Shown here one piece after another: positions 37,071-45,724 of a DNA stretch of 64,000 nucleotides. The DNA is from QHWT01 sp046726015. Its GTDB lineage: Bacteria > Acidobacteriota > Vicinamibacteria > Vicinamibacterales > 2-12-FULL-66-21. The stretch spans positions 1-64,000 of the forward strand of contig JBKOZS010000054.1 in NCBI GenBank assembly GCA_046726015.1, read 5' to 3'. A model generated the notes under the pieces. It did no database searches. It was not told the origin of the DNA and saw only the letters and a program-made list of their open reading frames with translations. The position numbers and the translations under genes are program-made. The stretch's first letter is position 1, and each line of letters starts with the position of its first letter.

Positions 37071-38057
37071 TTGCTCTTCAAGGGACAAACGCTAGGGAAG
37101 TACAAGATCATCGCGCCGCTCGGCAGCGGCGGGTTTGGTACTGTCTACCTTGCACAGGACACCTGGATCGACAAGAAGGTTGCGATCAAGGTGCCGCACC
37201 GGCAGGGGCTCGACTTCGGTGAACTGCTTCGCGAGCCTCGCCTGCTGGCGTCCGTCAGTCATCCCAACATCGTCGCGATCACCACGGCGGAGAAGCAGGA
37301 CAACGTCTTCTTCATCGTGATGGAGTACGTGCAGGGAGAAACGCTCGAGAACATCATTGCCCTGCGCGGCTCGCTCGAGCTGAACCGGGCGCTCGATTTC
37401 ACCTGCCAGATCTGCAACGCGGTCGATCACGCGCACCGGCAGGGCGTCATCCATCGCGACCTGCGTCCCGCGAACGTGCTCGTCACGGAACACGACATGC
37501 TGAAGGTTGCCGACTTCGGCACGTCGCGCTTCCTGGAAATCGCCGCGCACGGCACCACGGTGATCGGCAGTCCGCCCTACATGGCACCCGAACAGTTTCA
37601 TGGCAAGGCGGTGTTCGCGTCGGACCTCTACTCGCTGGGCGTGACGATGTACCAGATGCTCACGGGGCTGCTGCCGTACGACACACCGGCGCCGGCGGAC
37701 CTGGACAAGCTGATGTCAGGGGAGCTGGTCTCGCCGCCGCGGCTCAAGAATCCGTCGATTCCCAAGCCAATCAGCGACATCGTCATGAAGGCGATGGCGC
37801 CGGACCCGTCGCAACGGTACCAGCGCGCGACCGACCTCATGGAAGACGTGCTCGCCGCGAGGAACGCGACACGAACGCCGCCCGCTGGCGCCCTGGCCCG
37901 CCCCGCCGCGGGCCCGCGCGCAGGACGCGACGATGCACAGAGCATTCAGAGCCGGTTGCGCGCGCGAGAGGCGCCCGCCGCCCGCTTCTGCTGGCACTGC
38001 CGCAAGCCGCTGCACGCGCGCACGAACCGCTGCCCCTTCTGCGGCGAGAAGCAGTAG
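37071..38057 (+). CDS. Soluble Ser/Thr protein kinase with C-terminal zinc ribbon
   Basis: A 328-residue Hanks-type kinase. The motifs look competent: glycine loop LGSGGFGTVYLA, lysine in VAIKVPH, catalytic loop VIHRDLRPANVLV, DFGTSR, and SPPYMAPEQF with SDLYSLGVTMYQMLTG. The catalytic-loop lysine is replaced by arginine (HRDLRP), seen in some active kinases. No membrane helix is present. After a Pro/Ala-rich linker the protein ends in a small double zinc knuckle, CWHC and CPFCGE, probably for protein or nucleic-acid contact. The TTG at 37071 is the only start near the domain boundary, and a TATACT box ends ten bases before it. The open frame further upstream is a shadow of rsmE. Confidence 0.9.
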   Translation: MLFKGQTLGKYKIIAPLGSGGFGTVYLAQDTWIDKKVAIKVPHRQGLDFGELLREPRLLASVSHPNIVAITTAEKQDNVFFIVMEYVQGETLENIIALRGSLELNRALDFTCQICNAVDHAHRQGVIHRDLRPANVLVTEHDMLKVADFGTSRFLEIAAHGTTVIGSPPYMAPEQFHGKAVFASDLYSLGVTMYQMLTGLLPYDTPAPADLDKLMSGELVSPPRLKNPSIPKPISDIVMKAMAPDPSQRYQRATDLMEDVLAARNATRTPPAGALARPAAGPRAGRDDAQSIQSRLRAREAPAARFCWHCRKPLHARTNRCPFCGEKQ

Positions 38058-38189
38058 GTGACGCAGCTCGCACTACCACCGACTGTTTCGCGGAGAGGCC
38101 GGTTCGGAGAGGACGGCTAATTGTTTTTAAAACAAAATAGACCTGATCTCTCCGCGCTCACCGTGGAAACAGGCGCTGCGATTCAACTC
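38058..38189. repeat. Inverted CGGAGAG island with AT-rich core, convergent terminator
   Basis: CGCGGAGAG at 38089-38097 pairs exactly with CTCTCCGCG at 38148-38156. A second copy ttcggagagg lies at 38103-38112. The centre holds a perfect AT-rich dyad TTGTTTT-T-AAAACAA (38121-38135). The gap separates the convergent kinase and galactose-oxidase genes. The oligo-T/A core gives terminator-like signals in both directions. The word matches the 4573-4686 island. Confidence 0.65.
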
Positions 38190-41100
38190 TTACTCCACTG
38201 GCTTGTTCATGTCTGCCTGGATCTCCGCCGCGCTCAGTGCGCGGTTGTAAATCCGGACGTCGTCGATCAGCCCGCGGAAGAAATCGCTGCCGTTGTTGGT
38301 TCCGCCAATCCGGAGCGGCCCCGTGCCCGTTGAGATCAACGCCGTCGCCGCGGTGTTGGTGACTTCGACACCGTTGACGAACAGGCGCAGCCTGGAGCGG
38401 TCGTAGGTCGCGGCCAGGTGCGTCCACGTGTTGCTCGGAATGGATGACGTCCCGGCCGCACTGACTTGCGCGGTCGTACGGATCCACGCTGCCGGCACGT
38501 TGCCGTTCGACGAGCTGAACAGGGCGTACGAGAACCCGAAGCCTCTCTCCTTGTAAACGATCGGCCTCACGTTGTTGCTGCTGGAGGACGGGCGGACCCA
38601 CGCTTCGATCGTCATACCCGCCGTCAGATCCAACATTGCGTTGTCGGCGATCGTGACGAACGCATTCCCCCCGAACGACAGGGCCGATCCTGTCCGACCG
38701 GCGGTCGACCACGTGGTGCGCGTTGTGACTCCCGTGTTGCCGGATCCCGACACGTCCAGGGCTTGCGTGCCGCTCCCTTCGTTGAAGTTGTAGGCGGCAA
38801 CCAGGCCCGCTGCTGGCGGTTGCGCGTTCAGCACGTCGACCGTTACGCTCGCCTGCGACTGATTGCCTGCCGCGTCGCGCGCGATCGCGGTCAACGTGTG
38901 CGGACCATCCGGCGCGCTCGTGCTGTCCCACGGTGCCGAATACGGACCGGCCGTCATCTCATCGCCGAGCGCGGTTCCGTCGACGCTGAACTGAACGCCA
39001 ACCACACCGACGTTGTCGGTCGCCGTGGCGGTCATCGTCACTGAACCGCTGACGGTCGCGTCGTTTACGGGAGACGTGATGGCGACGACGGGCGGAGTAA
39101 TATCCGGGATCACGCTCGAGACGGTGACCGTGATGGACGACTGCGCGTGGTTACCAGCCGCATCTCGCGCGATGACAGTCACGGTGTGCGGACCATTGGG
39201 CACTGCTGTCGAGTCCCACGTCGCCGCATACGGCGCCGTCACGATCTCGGCGCCAAGTGGCACATCGTCCACCTGGATCTGCACGCCAGCAACGCCCACC
39301 GCGTCTGTGGCACTGGCGGTGATCGAAACCTGTCCGGATACCGCCGATCCGTCCGCGGGCGACGTGATTGAGACGGTGGGTGCTGTCGTGTCCGGCACCA
39401 CGTTCGCCACGGTGACACTGATGATCGACTCCGACTGGTTGCCGGCCGCATCTCTTGCGATGGCGGCGAGTGTGTGCGCTCCCTCTGCCGCGACTGTGGT
39501 ATCCCAGGTTGCGGTGTAGGGCGCCGTCGACTTCTCGGCGCCAAGTGCCACGCCGTCAACCTGGAATTGCACGCCGACGACACCGACGTCGTCCGCCGCA
39601 CTCGCGACGATCGCGACGGATCCCGACACGCTGGACTGATCCAGCGGCGCGGTAATGGCCACCGCCGGCGCCGTCGTGTCTCCGAGGACAACGACGGTCG
39701 CTTCGGGAGATGGGCCACTGACGTTGCCAGCGGCGTCCTGCGCCGTGATGACGTAGAAATACGTGCCCGGGGCGACACCCGTGCTATTCAGCGACGTGAG
39801 CGCGGTCTGCGCGATCAGATTCGCCGCGGATGGCGCAAACCCGGGGATCGTCGATCGGTGCACGTTGTAGTTGGACACGCCAATGTCGTCAGTCGCCGGA
39901 GACCACGACAGCGACACGGTTCCGACACCACCGAGGCCTGCCAGGCTCGAAGGAGCCGACGGCGGCGTGGTATCGCTCACCGCGGTCGGGAAATGCACGA
40001 ATGGCGCGAACGACGGCACGCCGGCCGTGTTCACGATGAACAGCAGGTAATAACCCGGGGGCGCGAGGTTCGCATTGGCGGGGGCCTGGATCGTCAGGCT
40101 GCCGGCACCCGCGGTGAAGTTCAGGTTCAGGAAGCGCTGGTCCTGGTCGAAGCCGTGCGTCACCGCGCCCGGCCGAATCAGCGCCACCGAGGCGATCGAA
40201 GCGGCATCAGTCGTTTGCACCGTGAACGTCGAGCCGTACTGAATCAGATCGGGAGCGGCGGTGATTGTCGGCCGCGGTCCCTTGAAAAGATACGGTGGCG
40301 AGTAGAGTTCGGCGCGTGTCTGGTTGACGGCGGGGCCATCGTTTCCGCTGCCGGCAATCAGCACGCGCCCATCGGGAAGGAGCAGCGCCGTCGAGTGGTA
40401 CAACCGCGCGAACGATGCGGGCGACAGTGATTTGAACGTCTCGGTCGCCGGCGACCAGAGCTCTGCGGTGAGGACCCCTTTGCTGACGTCGTACCCATCG
40501 AGGGCGGTGCCGCCGCCGGTGACGAGCACGTCGCCATCCGGCAGCAGCGTCATGTTGTGAAACGCGCGCGGGAACTTCATCGACGCGACCTGCCGCCATG
40601 TTGGCGACGGCTGGGTCATATCGATCACGTATCCGGTCGGCTGCGCGACGCCCGTGGTTCCGCTATCCGCGGCGGTTCCCGTCTTGAGCACCTTGCCCGG
40701 GCGGTACATGACGGCGCTGTGCCCGTCCTTCACCACGGGATCGACCATCGACCACGTACCGGTCGTCATGTTCAGCGTGCGGGTCTCGTACGCGTCCTCG
40801 TTCGATCCCGCAGACAGGAGACGCCCATCCGGGAGCACGAACATGAATGGGTAGTAGTCGATGCCAAGGCGCGCGCTCGTCAGCTGCGTAAACCGTCTCG
40901 AGACCGGATCGAAGATCTCGGGCACGTCCGCCAGACAGGTGAGACAGCTCTGCGCGCCGGAGGTGACGAGCATGCGGCCGTCAGGCAGCGTCGTCACCGT
41001 CGGGTACCAGCGACGGAACGACATGTCAGGGAGCGCCGACCACGTCTGCGATACGGGGTCGAAGATGTTGGCGTTCGCGGCGCCAAGGCCCGCCGGGTCG

Positions 41101-42323
41101 TGACCGCCCGCCACGAGGATCCTGCCGTCAGGCAACTGCGCCTGCCCTGCGCAGAACAGGTTGTAGAACGGATTCGGGACTGGCGTGATCGTGCCGGTCG
41201 CCGGATCCCAGACACGTTCGGGAGCCGAAAACACGTACGAACCGGAGAACATCAGTACTTTGCCCGTCCGCAGCAGCACCATGTTCACGGCGACGGTACC
41301 GACATCGAATCCTGGGCCCCACTGTCCGACGACGTCCGGCGTGTTGCCGACGGACGTGCTCGTTGCCGTAAAGTCCACGCCGGTGACGCCAGCGTCGCTG
41401 ATGGTCATCGCGCGCGACGTCGGCGTGAACGTGAAGCCAGACTTCGACGGCGTTACCACGTAAGTGCCGTTCGCGAGCCCAGTCAATGAGTAGTTGCCGT
41501 TCGCGTCGGCGGTGATCGAACCGGTTGCAGCGCCGTTCAACGTCATCGTCGTACCGCTGCCGCTGCTCGACGGTGTAATCGTACCGCTCACGCTGAACGT
41601 GACCGGCGGCGTACCGCCGACGGGCGTGATCATGTCGGACTGGATCTCCGCTGCCGTCAGTGCACGGTTGTAGATCCTCACCTCGTCGATCGCACCAGAA
41701 AAGTACTCTCCCCAAACTGAGTTCCCGCCAATCCGCAATGGATCGAGCGACGTGGTGATCGTGCCAGCGATTGGCGTGGACGCGACCTGCTGTCCGCCGA
41801 CATACGTGCGCAGTGTGACGCCGTCGTAGGTCGTTGCTACATGAACCCAGGCGTTCGTGGGCAGGGCCGTGGAACCAGTGGCATCGGTATCACCGCTGTC
41901 CACGGAGCGACGGATGTACGCGGCCGCGCGACCGGTCGTGTCTCCGCCATAGAGCGCGTAGGCCAGGCCGCCGGGACGTTCCTTGAGGATCACCGTCCGC
42001 CAGTTCGTCACAGACGCGGCTCTGATCCAGGCCTCGAGCGTCATGCCGTTCGTCAGCGAGAGCGGCGGCGCGTGGTTCACCGTCACCCAGTCGCCGTTGC
42101 CATCAAACGACAGGGCGTCGCCGGACTTTCCGGTGGTCCAGGTCGCCCCGGTGAGCGTGCCGGTATGGCCGTTACCAGAGACGTCGGCTGTCGTCGCACC
42201 GCTTCCCTCGTTGAAGCCGTACGCTGCGACCAAGCCTGTTTGCGCTGCAACTGGCACGGAGAGCGCAAGGAAGCTTGTAGCGAGAACGATGCGAAACCCA
42301 AGGATCGACCGACGGCGGCCCAT
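38190..42323 (-). CDS. Giant secreted copper-radical oxidase (galactose-oxidase-like) with LamG and Ig-like repeats
   Basis: 1377 residues from the ATG at 42323, which has GGCAGGGG upstream. After a signal peptide ending PVAAQ come, in order: a LamG domain (about 20-220); a carboxypeptidase-regulatory-like domain; a seven-blade kelch oxidase (about 330-700) with a C-terminal early-set domain; one FN3 domain; three tandem Ig-like repeats of about 95 residues; and a second LamG domain. The galactose-oxidase active site is fully recognisable: C391 (FCAG), Y440 (RRWYPT), Y642-H643 (RLYHST) and H723 (THGFDQDQR), equivalent to C228, Y272, Y495, H496 and H581 of the fungal enzyme. It should oxidise primary alcohols or glycans outside the cell and make hydrogen peroxide. 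The true substrate is unknown. Confidence 0.88.
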   Translation of the reverse strand: MGRRRSILGFRIVLATSFLALSVPVAAQTGLVAAYGFNEGSGATTADVSGNGHTGTLTGATWTTGKSGDALSFDGNGDWVTVNHAPPLSLTNGMTLEAWIRAASVTNWRTVILKERPGGLAYALYGGDTTGRAAAYIRRSVDSGDTDATGSTALPTNAWVHVATTYDGVTLRTYVGGQQVASTPIAGTITTSLDPLRIGGNSVWGEYFSGAIDEVRIYNRALTAAEIQSDMITPVGGTPPVTFSVSGTITPSSSGSGTTMTLNGAATGSITADANGNYSLTGLANGTYVVTPSKSGFTFTPTSRAMTISDAGVTGVDFTATSTSVGNTPDVVGQWGPGFDVGTVAVNMVLLRTGKVLMFSGSYVFSAPERVWDPATGTITPVPNPFYNLFCAGQAQLPDGRILVAGGHDPAGLGAANANIFDPVSQTWSALPDMSFRRWYPTVTTLPDGRMLVTSGAQSCLTCLADVPEIFDPVSRRFTQLTSARLGIDYYPFMFVLPDGRLLSAGSNEDAYETRTLNMTTGTWSMVDPVVKDGHSAVMYRPGKVLKTGTAADSGTTGVAQPTGYVIDMTQPSPTWRQVASMKFPRAFHNMTLLPDGDVLVTGGGTALDGYDVSKGVLTAELWSPATETFKSLSPASFARLYHSTALLLPDGRVLIAGSGNDGPAVNQTRAELYSPPYLFKGPRPTITAAPDLIQYGSTFTVQTTDAASIASVALIRPGAVTHGFDQDQRFLNLNFTAGAGSLTIQAPANANLAPPGYYLLFIVNTAGVPSFAPFVHFPTAVSDTTPPSAPSSLAGLGGVGTVSLSWSPATDDIGVSNYNVHRSTIPGFAPSAANLIAQTALTSLNSTGVAPGTYFYVITAQDAAGNVSGPSPEATVVVLGDTTAPAVAITAPLDQSSVSGSVAIVASAADDVGVVGVQFQVDGVALGAEKSTAPYTATWDTTVAAEGAHTLAAIARDAAGNQSESIISVTVANVVPDTTAPTVSITSPADGSAVSGQVSITASATDAVGVAGVQIQVDDVPLGAEIVTAPYAATWDSTAVPNGPHTVTVIARDAAGNHAQSSITVTVSSVIPDITPPVVAITSPVNDATVSGSVTMTATATDNVGVVGVQFSVDGTALGDEMTAGPYSAPWDSTSAPDGPHTLTAIARDAAGNQSQASVTVDVLNAQPPAAGLVAAYNFNEGSGTQALDVSGSGNTGVTTRTTWSTAGRTGSALSFGGNAFVTIADNAMLDLTAGMTIEAWVRPSSSSNNVRPIVYKERGFGFSYALFSSSNGNVPAAWIRTTAQVSAAGTSSIPSNTWTHLAATYDRSRLRLFVNGVEVTNTAATALISTGTGPLRIGGTNNGSDFFRGLIDDVRIYNRALSAAEIQADMNKPVE
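38815..39700 (-). repeat. Three tandem repeats of about 290 bp inside the oxidase gene
   Basis: These encode three consecutive Ig-like modules, each with the pattern ITAPLDQSSVSG ... VQFQVDGVALGAE ... YTATWDTT ... GAHTLAAIARDAAGNQS. Copies diverge at the protein level but keep a phase of roughly 95 codons. They act as spacers between the catalytic part and the terminal LamG domain, and are a natural site for repeat-number change. Confidence 0.75.
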
Positions 42324-42417
42324 ATCAGGCACCCCTGCCAGCAATGTGTTCGACGATGATTGGACGCGTGTCTGCTCGCGAGATGACTTCCGTCACCACT
42401 CGAGCGGACGCATCTTG

Positions 42418-43458
42418 GTGCGGACCGTGAGGCTGGTGGCCGCCACAGCAGTTTGTGCAAGCCTTGCTCCAGTTGTGTCGGCACACATCAAGCCGGCGGA
42501 CGTCACGTATTTGAAAGATGTCGCGCCGATTCTCTCGAAGCGGTGCGCAGGCTGCCACGCGTCCGGGGGTTCGGCACCCGTCCTGGACTCGTACGAGCAC
42601 GCGCGTGCCTGGGCGCGCGGGATCAAGGAGGAAGTGCTGCAGCAGCGCATGCCGCCCTGGTCGGCGGCGTCCGGGCTCGGAGACTTCAGCAACGATCCGC
42701 GGCCGACGCCCACCGAAATCGACATCCTCGTGGCGTGGGCAGACGGTGGAACGCCGCAAGGATCTATCGAGTCGACGACGACAACGGGCGATGGGGCCGA
42801 AAGTACTTCAGCCGTTGTGGTGTCATTGCCGCGAGCGCATCCATCGCGCGTCGCGATTGAACGACTGCGTATACCGCTCGATGATCCAACCAGGGCAATG
42901 TGGGTCGCGGGATGGGAATACCGTCCTGGGGATTCGCGCGCGATCGAACAGGCTGTGTTCTTTGCTGATGATGTGCGAATTGGATCGTGGGTGGCGCCGG
43001 ACTCGAAGGTCACCTTTCCCAAAGGAGTCGCGATCGCCGTCAGGAACGGAGCGACGATCACCGCCGAACTGCACTATCGCAAGTCGAGCGACGTGGAGAT
43101 CGAGGCGGGCGCGTTGCTGCTGTATCCAGGAGATGCGGGAGTCGAGCCGCGTCATCGCGCGTTCGCGTGCGGCACCACGGTCCTGCGGCAGGACATGAGG
43201 GCGTTGACGGTGACGCCGTCAGCGGCCGAAGCGGGCGCGTTCGTGGAAGTGATCGCGCGGCGCCCGGACAACAGCGTCGAGCCGCTGGTGGCGCTGGCGC
43301 GTTACCTGCCGGCGTATCCCGCGACGTACCGCTTCCGCACGCCAATCGCGCTGCCTCGCGGAACGATCATCGACGTCCGGTCGTCCGCGCGGGAGTGCGC
43401 CGCCCGAATCGATCTCATCGCGTCGCGCCGGGGTCGCGCCGTTTCGCTTCAACCGTAA
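42418..43458 (+). CDS. Exported cytochrome c domain / ascorbate-monooxygenase-like protein
   Basis: About 346 residues; the start is uncertain among TTG 42415, GTG 42418 and GTG 42427, all of which give a signal peptide ending PVVSA. The N-terminal domain (about 30-120) binds one c-type heme through CAGCH and has the family context YLKDVAPILSKRC, MPPWSA and DILVAWADGGTPQG. The C-terminal 200 residues resemble the copper type II ascorbate-dependent monooxygenase-like proteins that follow this heme domain in acidobacteria (WVAGWEYRPGDSRAIEQAVFF, ELHYRK). The usual His-His pair is absent, so copper catalysis is doubtful. Divergent from the oxidase; overlaps the next gene tail to tail by 44 bases. 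Confidence 0.75.
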   Translation: MRTVRLVAATAVCASLAPVVSAHIKPADVTYLKDVAPILSKRCAGCHASGGSAPVLDSYEHARAWARGIKEEVLQQRMPPWSAASGLGDFSNDPRPTPTEIDILVAWADGGTPQGSIESTTTTGDGAESTSAVVVSLPRAHPSRVAIERLRIPLDDPTRAMWVAGWEYRPGDSRAIEQAVFFADDVRIGSWVAPDSKVTFPKGVAIAVRNGATITAELHYRKSSDVEIEAGALLLYPGDAGVEPRHRAFACGTTVLRQDMRALTVTPSAAEAGAFVEVIARRPDNSVEPLVALARYLPAYPATYRFRTPIALPRGTIIDVRSSARECAARIDLIASRRGRAVSLQP

Positions 43459-44356
43459 ACGGTGCCGTCAGCACCTGGCCGCGACGCTGGAACTGCACCC
43501 AGGCCCGATACGGGCCGGCGCGCGGGAAGAGCACCTGGAACACGATACGCGGTCCCGCCTCCGTCGTGAGCCCGGCAACCGGATGACTGTGCGTCACCGA
43601 CTCGAGATCGCCGCTCGCGAGCAGCAGGTGTGCGGGGGCGCCGAGAAACGGCTCGAGATCCTCGATCGGCTGGCCGCCCTTTTCGTCGACGAGCTCGAAC
43701 GTCATCAGCTGTTCGCGTCCGGCAACCGGCTCAGGAACGATGGTCTGCACGCGGACCCCGCCGACGATCTTGTCGGCAACATCGACTGCCTGCGCCGCAC
43801 TCGGCAGCACGCGTCCGCGGAACCCAGACGTCACGATCGACTTCTGCAGCAGTTGCGGCGCGCCGCCGGCAGGAACGACGTCCGCGATCAGACGATACGC
43901 GCCCGCGGTGGGCAGTCGCACGGACTGCTCGAAGCTGCCGTCCTGCGTGCGCGCGGGATGCAGGTGCGCGAAGAACTCGAGATCGTGGCTGAGGACGAAC
44001 AGGTGCAGCAGACGCTCGTGCGTCTCCTGGAATTCCTGAACGGTCGCACCGGTCTGCGGGTTGCGCACGAATAAACGAATCAGCGCGTCGCGTCCCGCAA
44101 CCGGCGCGCTCGGTATGACCTGGATATCAAGGTGATACGCGTCGGATGCAGTCGAGGGCGCCGGCACGAGCGCCATGCCGCATCGCGGGCACCTGTCCCC
44201 TTTCGAGCCACGCACGTCGGCGTGCATCGGGCACCAGTAGTCAGCCGGCGAGGCCTGGGTCTGTCGAGTGGCCTCGACATCGCGCGGCACGATAGCGGTC
44301 GCGGCCGCGCCGAACCCGAACGAACACACGACGGCCAGGACTCCCAGGGAACGCAT
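43415..44356 (-). CDS. Exported heavy-metal-binding-domain protein
   Basis: 313 residues with a signal peptide (LGVLAVVCSFGFGAAATA). Just after it comes a heavy-metal-binding domain, YWCPMHADVRGSKGDRCPRCGMALVP, with the CPMH...CPxCGM ligands known from copper-efflux proteins (printed here in two parts: YWCPMH and CPRCGMALVP). The remaining 240 residues form two beta-rich segments with HLFVLSHDLEFFAHLHP and VTHSHPVAGL, rich in His and possibly metal-linked. Its 3' end overlaps the convergent cytochrome gene by 44 bases. The location beside a putative copper oxidase suggests a role in copper supply or protection, by inference. Confidence 0.75.
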   Translation of the reverse strand: MRSLGVLAVVCSFGFGAAATAIVPRDVEATRQTQASPADYWCPMHADVRGSKGDRCPRCGMALVPAPSTASDAYHLDIQVIPSAPVAGRDALIRLFVRNPQTGATVQEFQETHERLLHLFVLSHDLEFFAHLHPARTQDGSFEQSVRLPTAGAYRLIADVVPAGGAPQLLQKSIVTSGFRGRVLPSAAQAVDVADKIVGGVRVQTIVPEPVAGREQLMTFELVDEKGGQPIEDLEPFLGAPAHLLLASGDLESVTHSHPVAGLTTEAGPRIVFQVLFPRAGPYRAWVQFQRRGQVLTAPFTVEAKRRDPGATR

Positions 44357-44648
44357 GCACGGCAGGGTACCACGACACGCAACGATGGGCTCGAGGCTCA
44401 GGGCTCAGAGCCGGGACACTCACACTTAATCCCACAAACGGGACGAAGCGTGACTGTCCCCCTTTCGGATCCCCCGCATCCGCACCGTCCGTGACCAGAG
44501 AGACTCGGGATTCGGGACTCAGGACTCCTCGGGACCACCCCACGCTTGGCACTGTGCGGAAACGCCGGGGGTGGTTAAGATGGAGAAGGCTCGAACTATG
44601 CGACCGAGCCCGCGTGTGGGGCGAAGCCCCAGTGATAAGGAGCGTTAG
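44357..44648. other. Divergent gap with word repeats, a long-range stem and a hairpin element copy
   Basis: This 292-base gap holds three things. First, word repeats at 44389-44408 (ggctcgaggctcagggctcagagcc) and 44503-44526 (gactcgggattcgggactcaggactcc), related to the 19.6 kb island. Second, ACCACCCC at 44534-44541, which pairs exactly with GGGGTGGT at 44568-44575 around a small inner dyad, GCACTGTGC, possibly an ilvE leader structure. Third, GGGGCGAAGCCCC at 44618-44630 (element copy 2). AAGGAG at 44637-44642 is the ilvE ribosome-binding site. No tRNA-like fold was seen. Confidence 0.5.
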
Positions 44649-45629
44649 ATGGCGTTTCCCGGCACCGGCAAAATCTGGATGAACGGCTCGCTCGTGGACT
44701 GGGCCGACGCAAAGATCCATATCGCCTCGCACGTGGTGCACTACGGCAGCGGCGTGTTCGAAGGGGCGCGGTGCTACGAGACGCCGCGCGGCACGGCGTG
44801 CTTCCGCCTCGATGCGCACCTGCGGCGGCTGTTCGACTCGGCCAAGATCTATCGGATGGAACCTACGCTCACCTATGCGGAACTGCACGACGCGGTCCTG
44901 ACCACGATCCGGGCAAACGACTTCAAAGCGTGCTATCTGCGTCCCCTCGTGTATCGCGGCTACCACACGCTCGGCGTGAACCCGTTCCCCTGCCCTGTCG
45001 ACACGGCGATTCTCGCGTGGGAATGGGGGGCGTATCTCGGCCAGGACGCGCTCACGAACGGCGTCGACGTCTGCGTGAGCTCGTGGGCGCGCGCCGCTCC
45101 CAACACCTTCCCGACACTGGCGAAGACAACGGCCAACTACGCCAACTCGCAGTTGATCAAGATGGAGGCGATCGCCGAGGGCTACAGCGAGGGCATCGCG
45201 CTCGACAGCGGCGGCTATCTCAGCGAAGGCAGCGGCCAGAATCTGTTCATCGTGCGCGACAACACGCTGTACACGCCGCCGCTCACGGCGTCGATCCTTC
45301 CGGGTATCACGCGGAATTCCGTCATCACGCTCGCGAAGGACCTCGGGTTCCGCGTGCGTGAAGAAATGCTGCCGCGCGAACTGCTCTACATCGCTGACGA
45401 GGCATTCTTCGTCGGAACCGCCGTCGAAATCACGCCGATTCGCTCGGTCGACAAGATTACGGTTGGGAACGGCCGCCGCGGCCCGATGACCGAATCGATC
45501 CAGCAGGCCTTCTTCGACGTGATCAACGGCGAGGTCGCCGACCGGCATGGATGGCTGGAGTACGTCTACCCTGGCGAGCCCCGCCAGGCCGCCACGCCGG
45601 TCGCCAGGACAACGGCTGCCGAGAAATAG
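44649..45629 (+). CDS. ilvE: Branched-chain amino acid aminotransferase
   Basis: PLP-dependent transamination of leucine, isoleucine and valine and their keto acids. 326 residues, fold-type IV. Seen in order: IWMNGSLVDWADAKIHIASH, VHYGSGVFEGARCYET, YLRPLVYRGY, the catalytic lysine region TLAKTTANYANSQLIKMEA, GYLSEGSGQNLFIV and FFVGTAVEITPIRSVD. A good Shine-Dalgarno AAGGAG precedes the ATG. It stands alone rather than in an ilv operon. Confidence 0.97.
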   Translation: MAFPGTGKIWMNGSLVDWADAKIHIASHVVHYGSGVFEGARCYETPRGTACFRLDAHLRRLFDSAKIYRMEPTLTYAELHDAVLTTIRANDFKACYLRPLVYRGYHTLGVNPFPCPVDTAILAWEWGAYLGQDALTNGVDVCVSSWARAAPNTFPTLAKTTANYANSQLIKMEAIAEGYSEGIALDSGGYLSEGSGQNLFIVRDNTLYTPPLTASILPGITRNSVITLAKDLGFRVREEMLPRELLYIADEAFFVGTAVEITPIRSVDKITVGNGRRGPMTESIQQAFFDVINGEVADRHGWLEYVYPGEPRQAATPVARTTAAEK

Positions 45630-45674
45630 CCCTCACCTGCTACACTAGGGCACCCCAGCCCACGGCCCCACAGG

Positions 45675-45705
45675 ACACGGCAACGCGGGAGACCGCGTTC
45701 CGTGT
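45675..45705. terminator. Strong hairpin between ilvE and pilT
   Basis: ACACGG plus AACGCGG pair with CCGCGTT plus CCGTGT around a GAGA tetraloop, with a single bulged C at 45681: 13 pairs in 31 bases. A T-run is lacking, so either a Rho-aided ilvE terminator or, given a TACACT box upstream at 45641-45646, a structured pilT leader. Confidence 0.5.
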
Positions 45706-45724
45706 GTCTTCGGTATTGACATTT

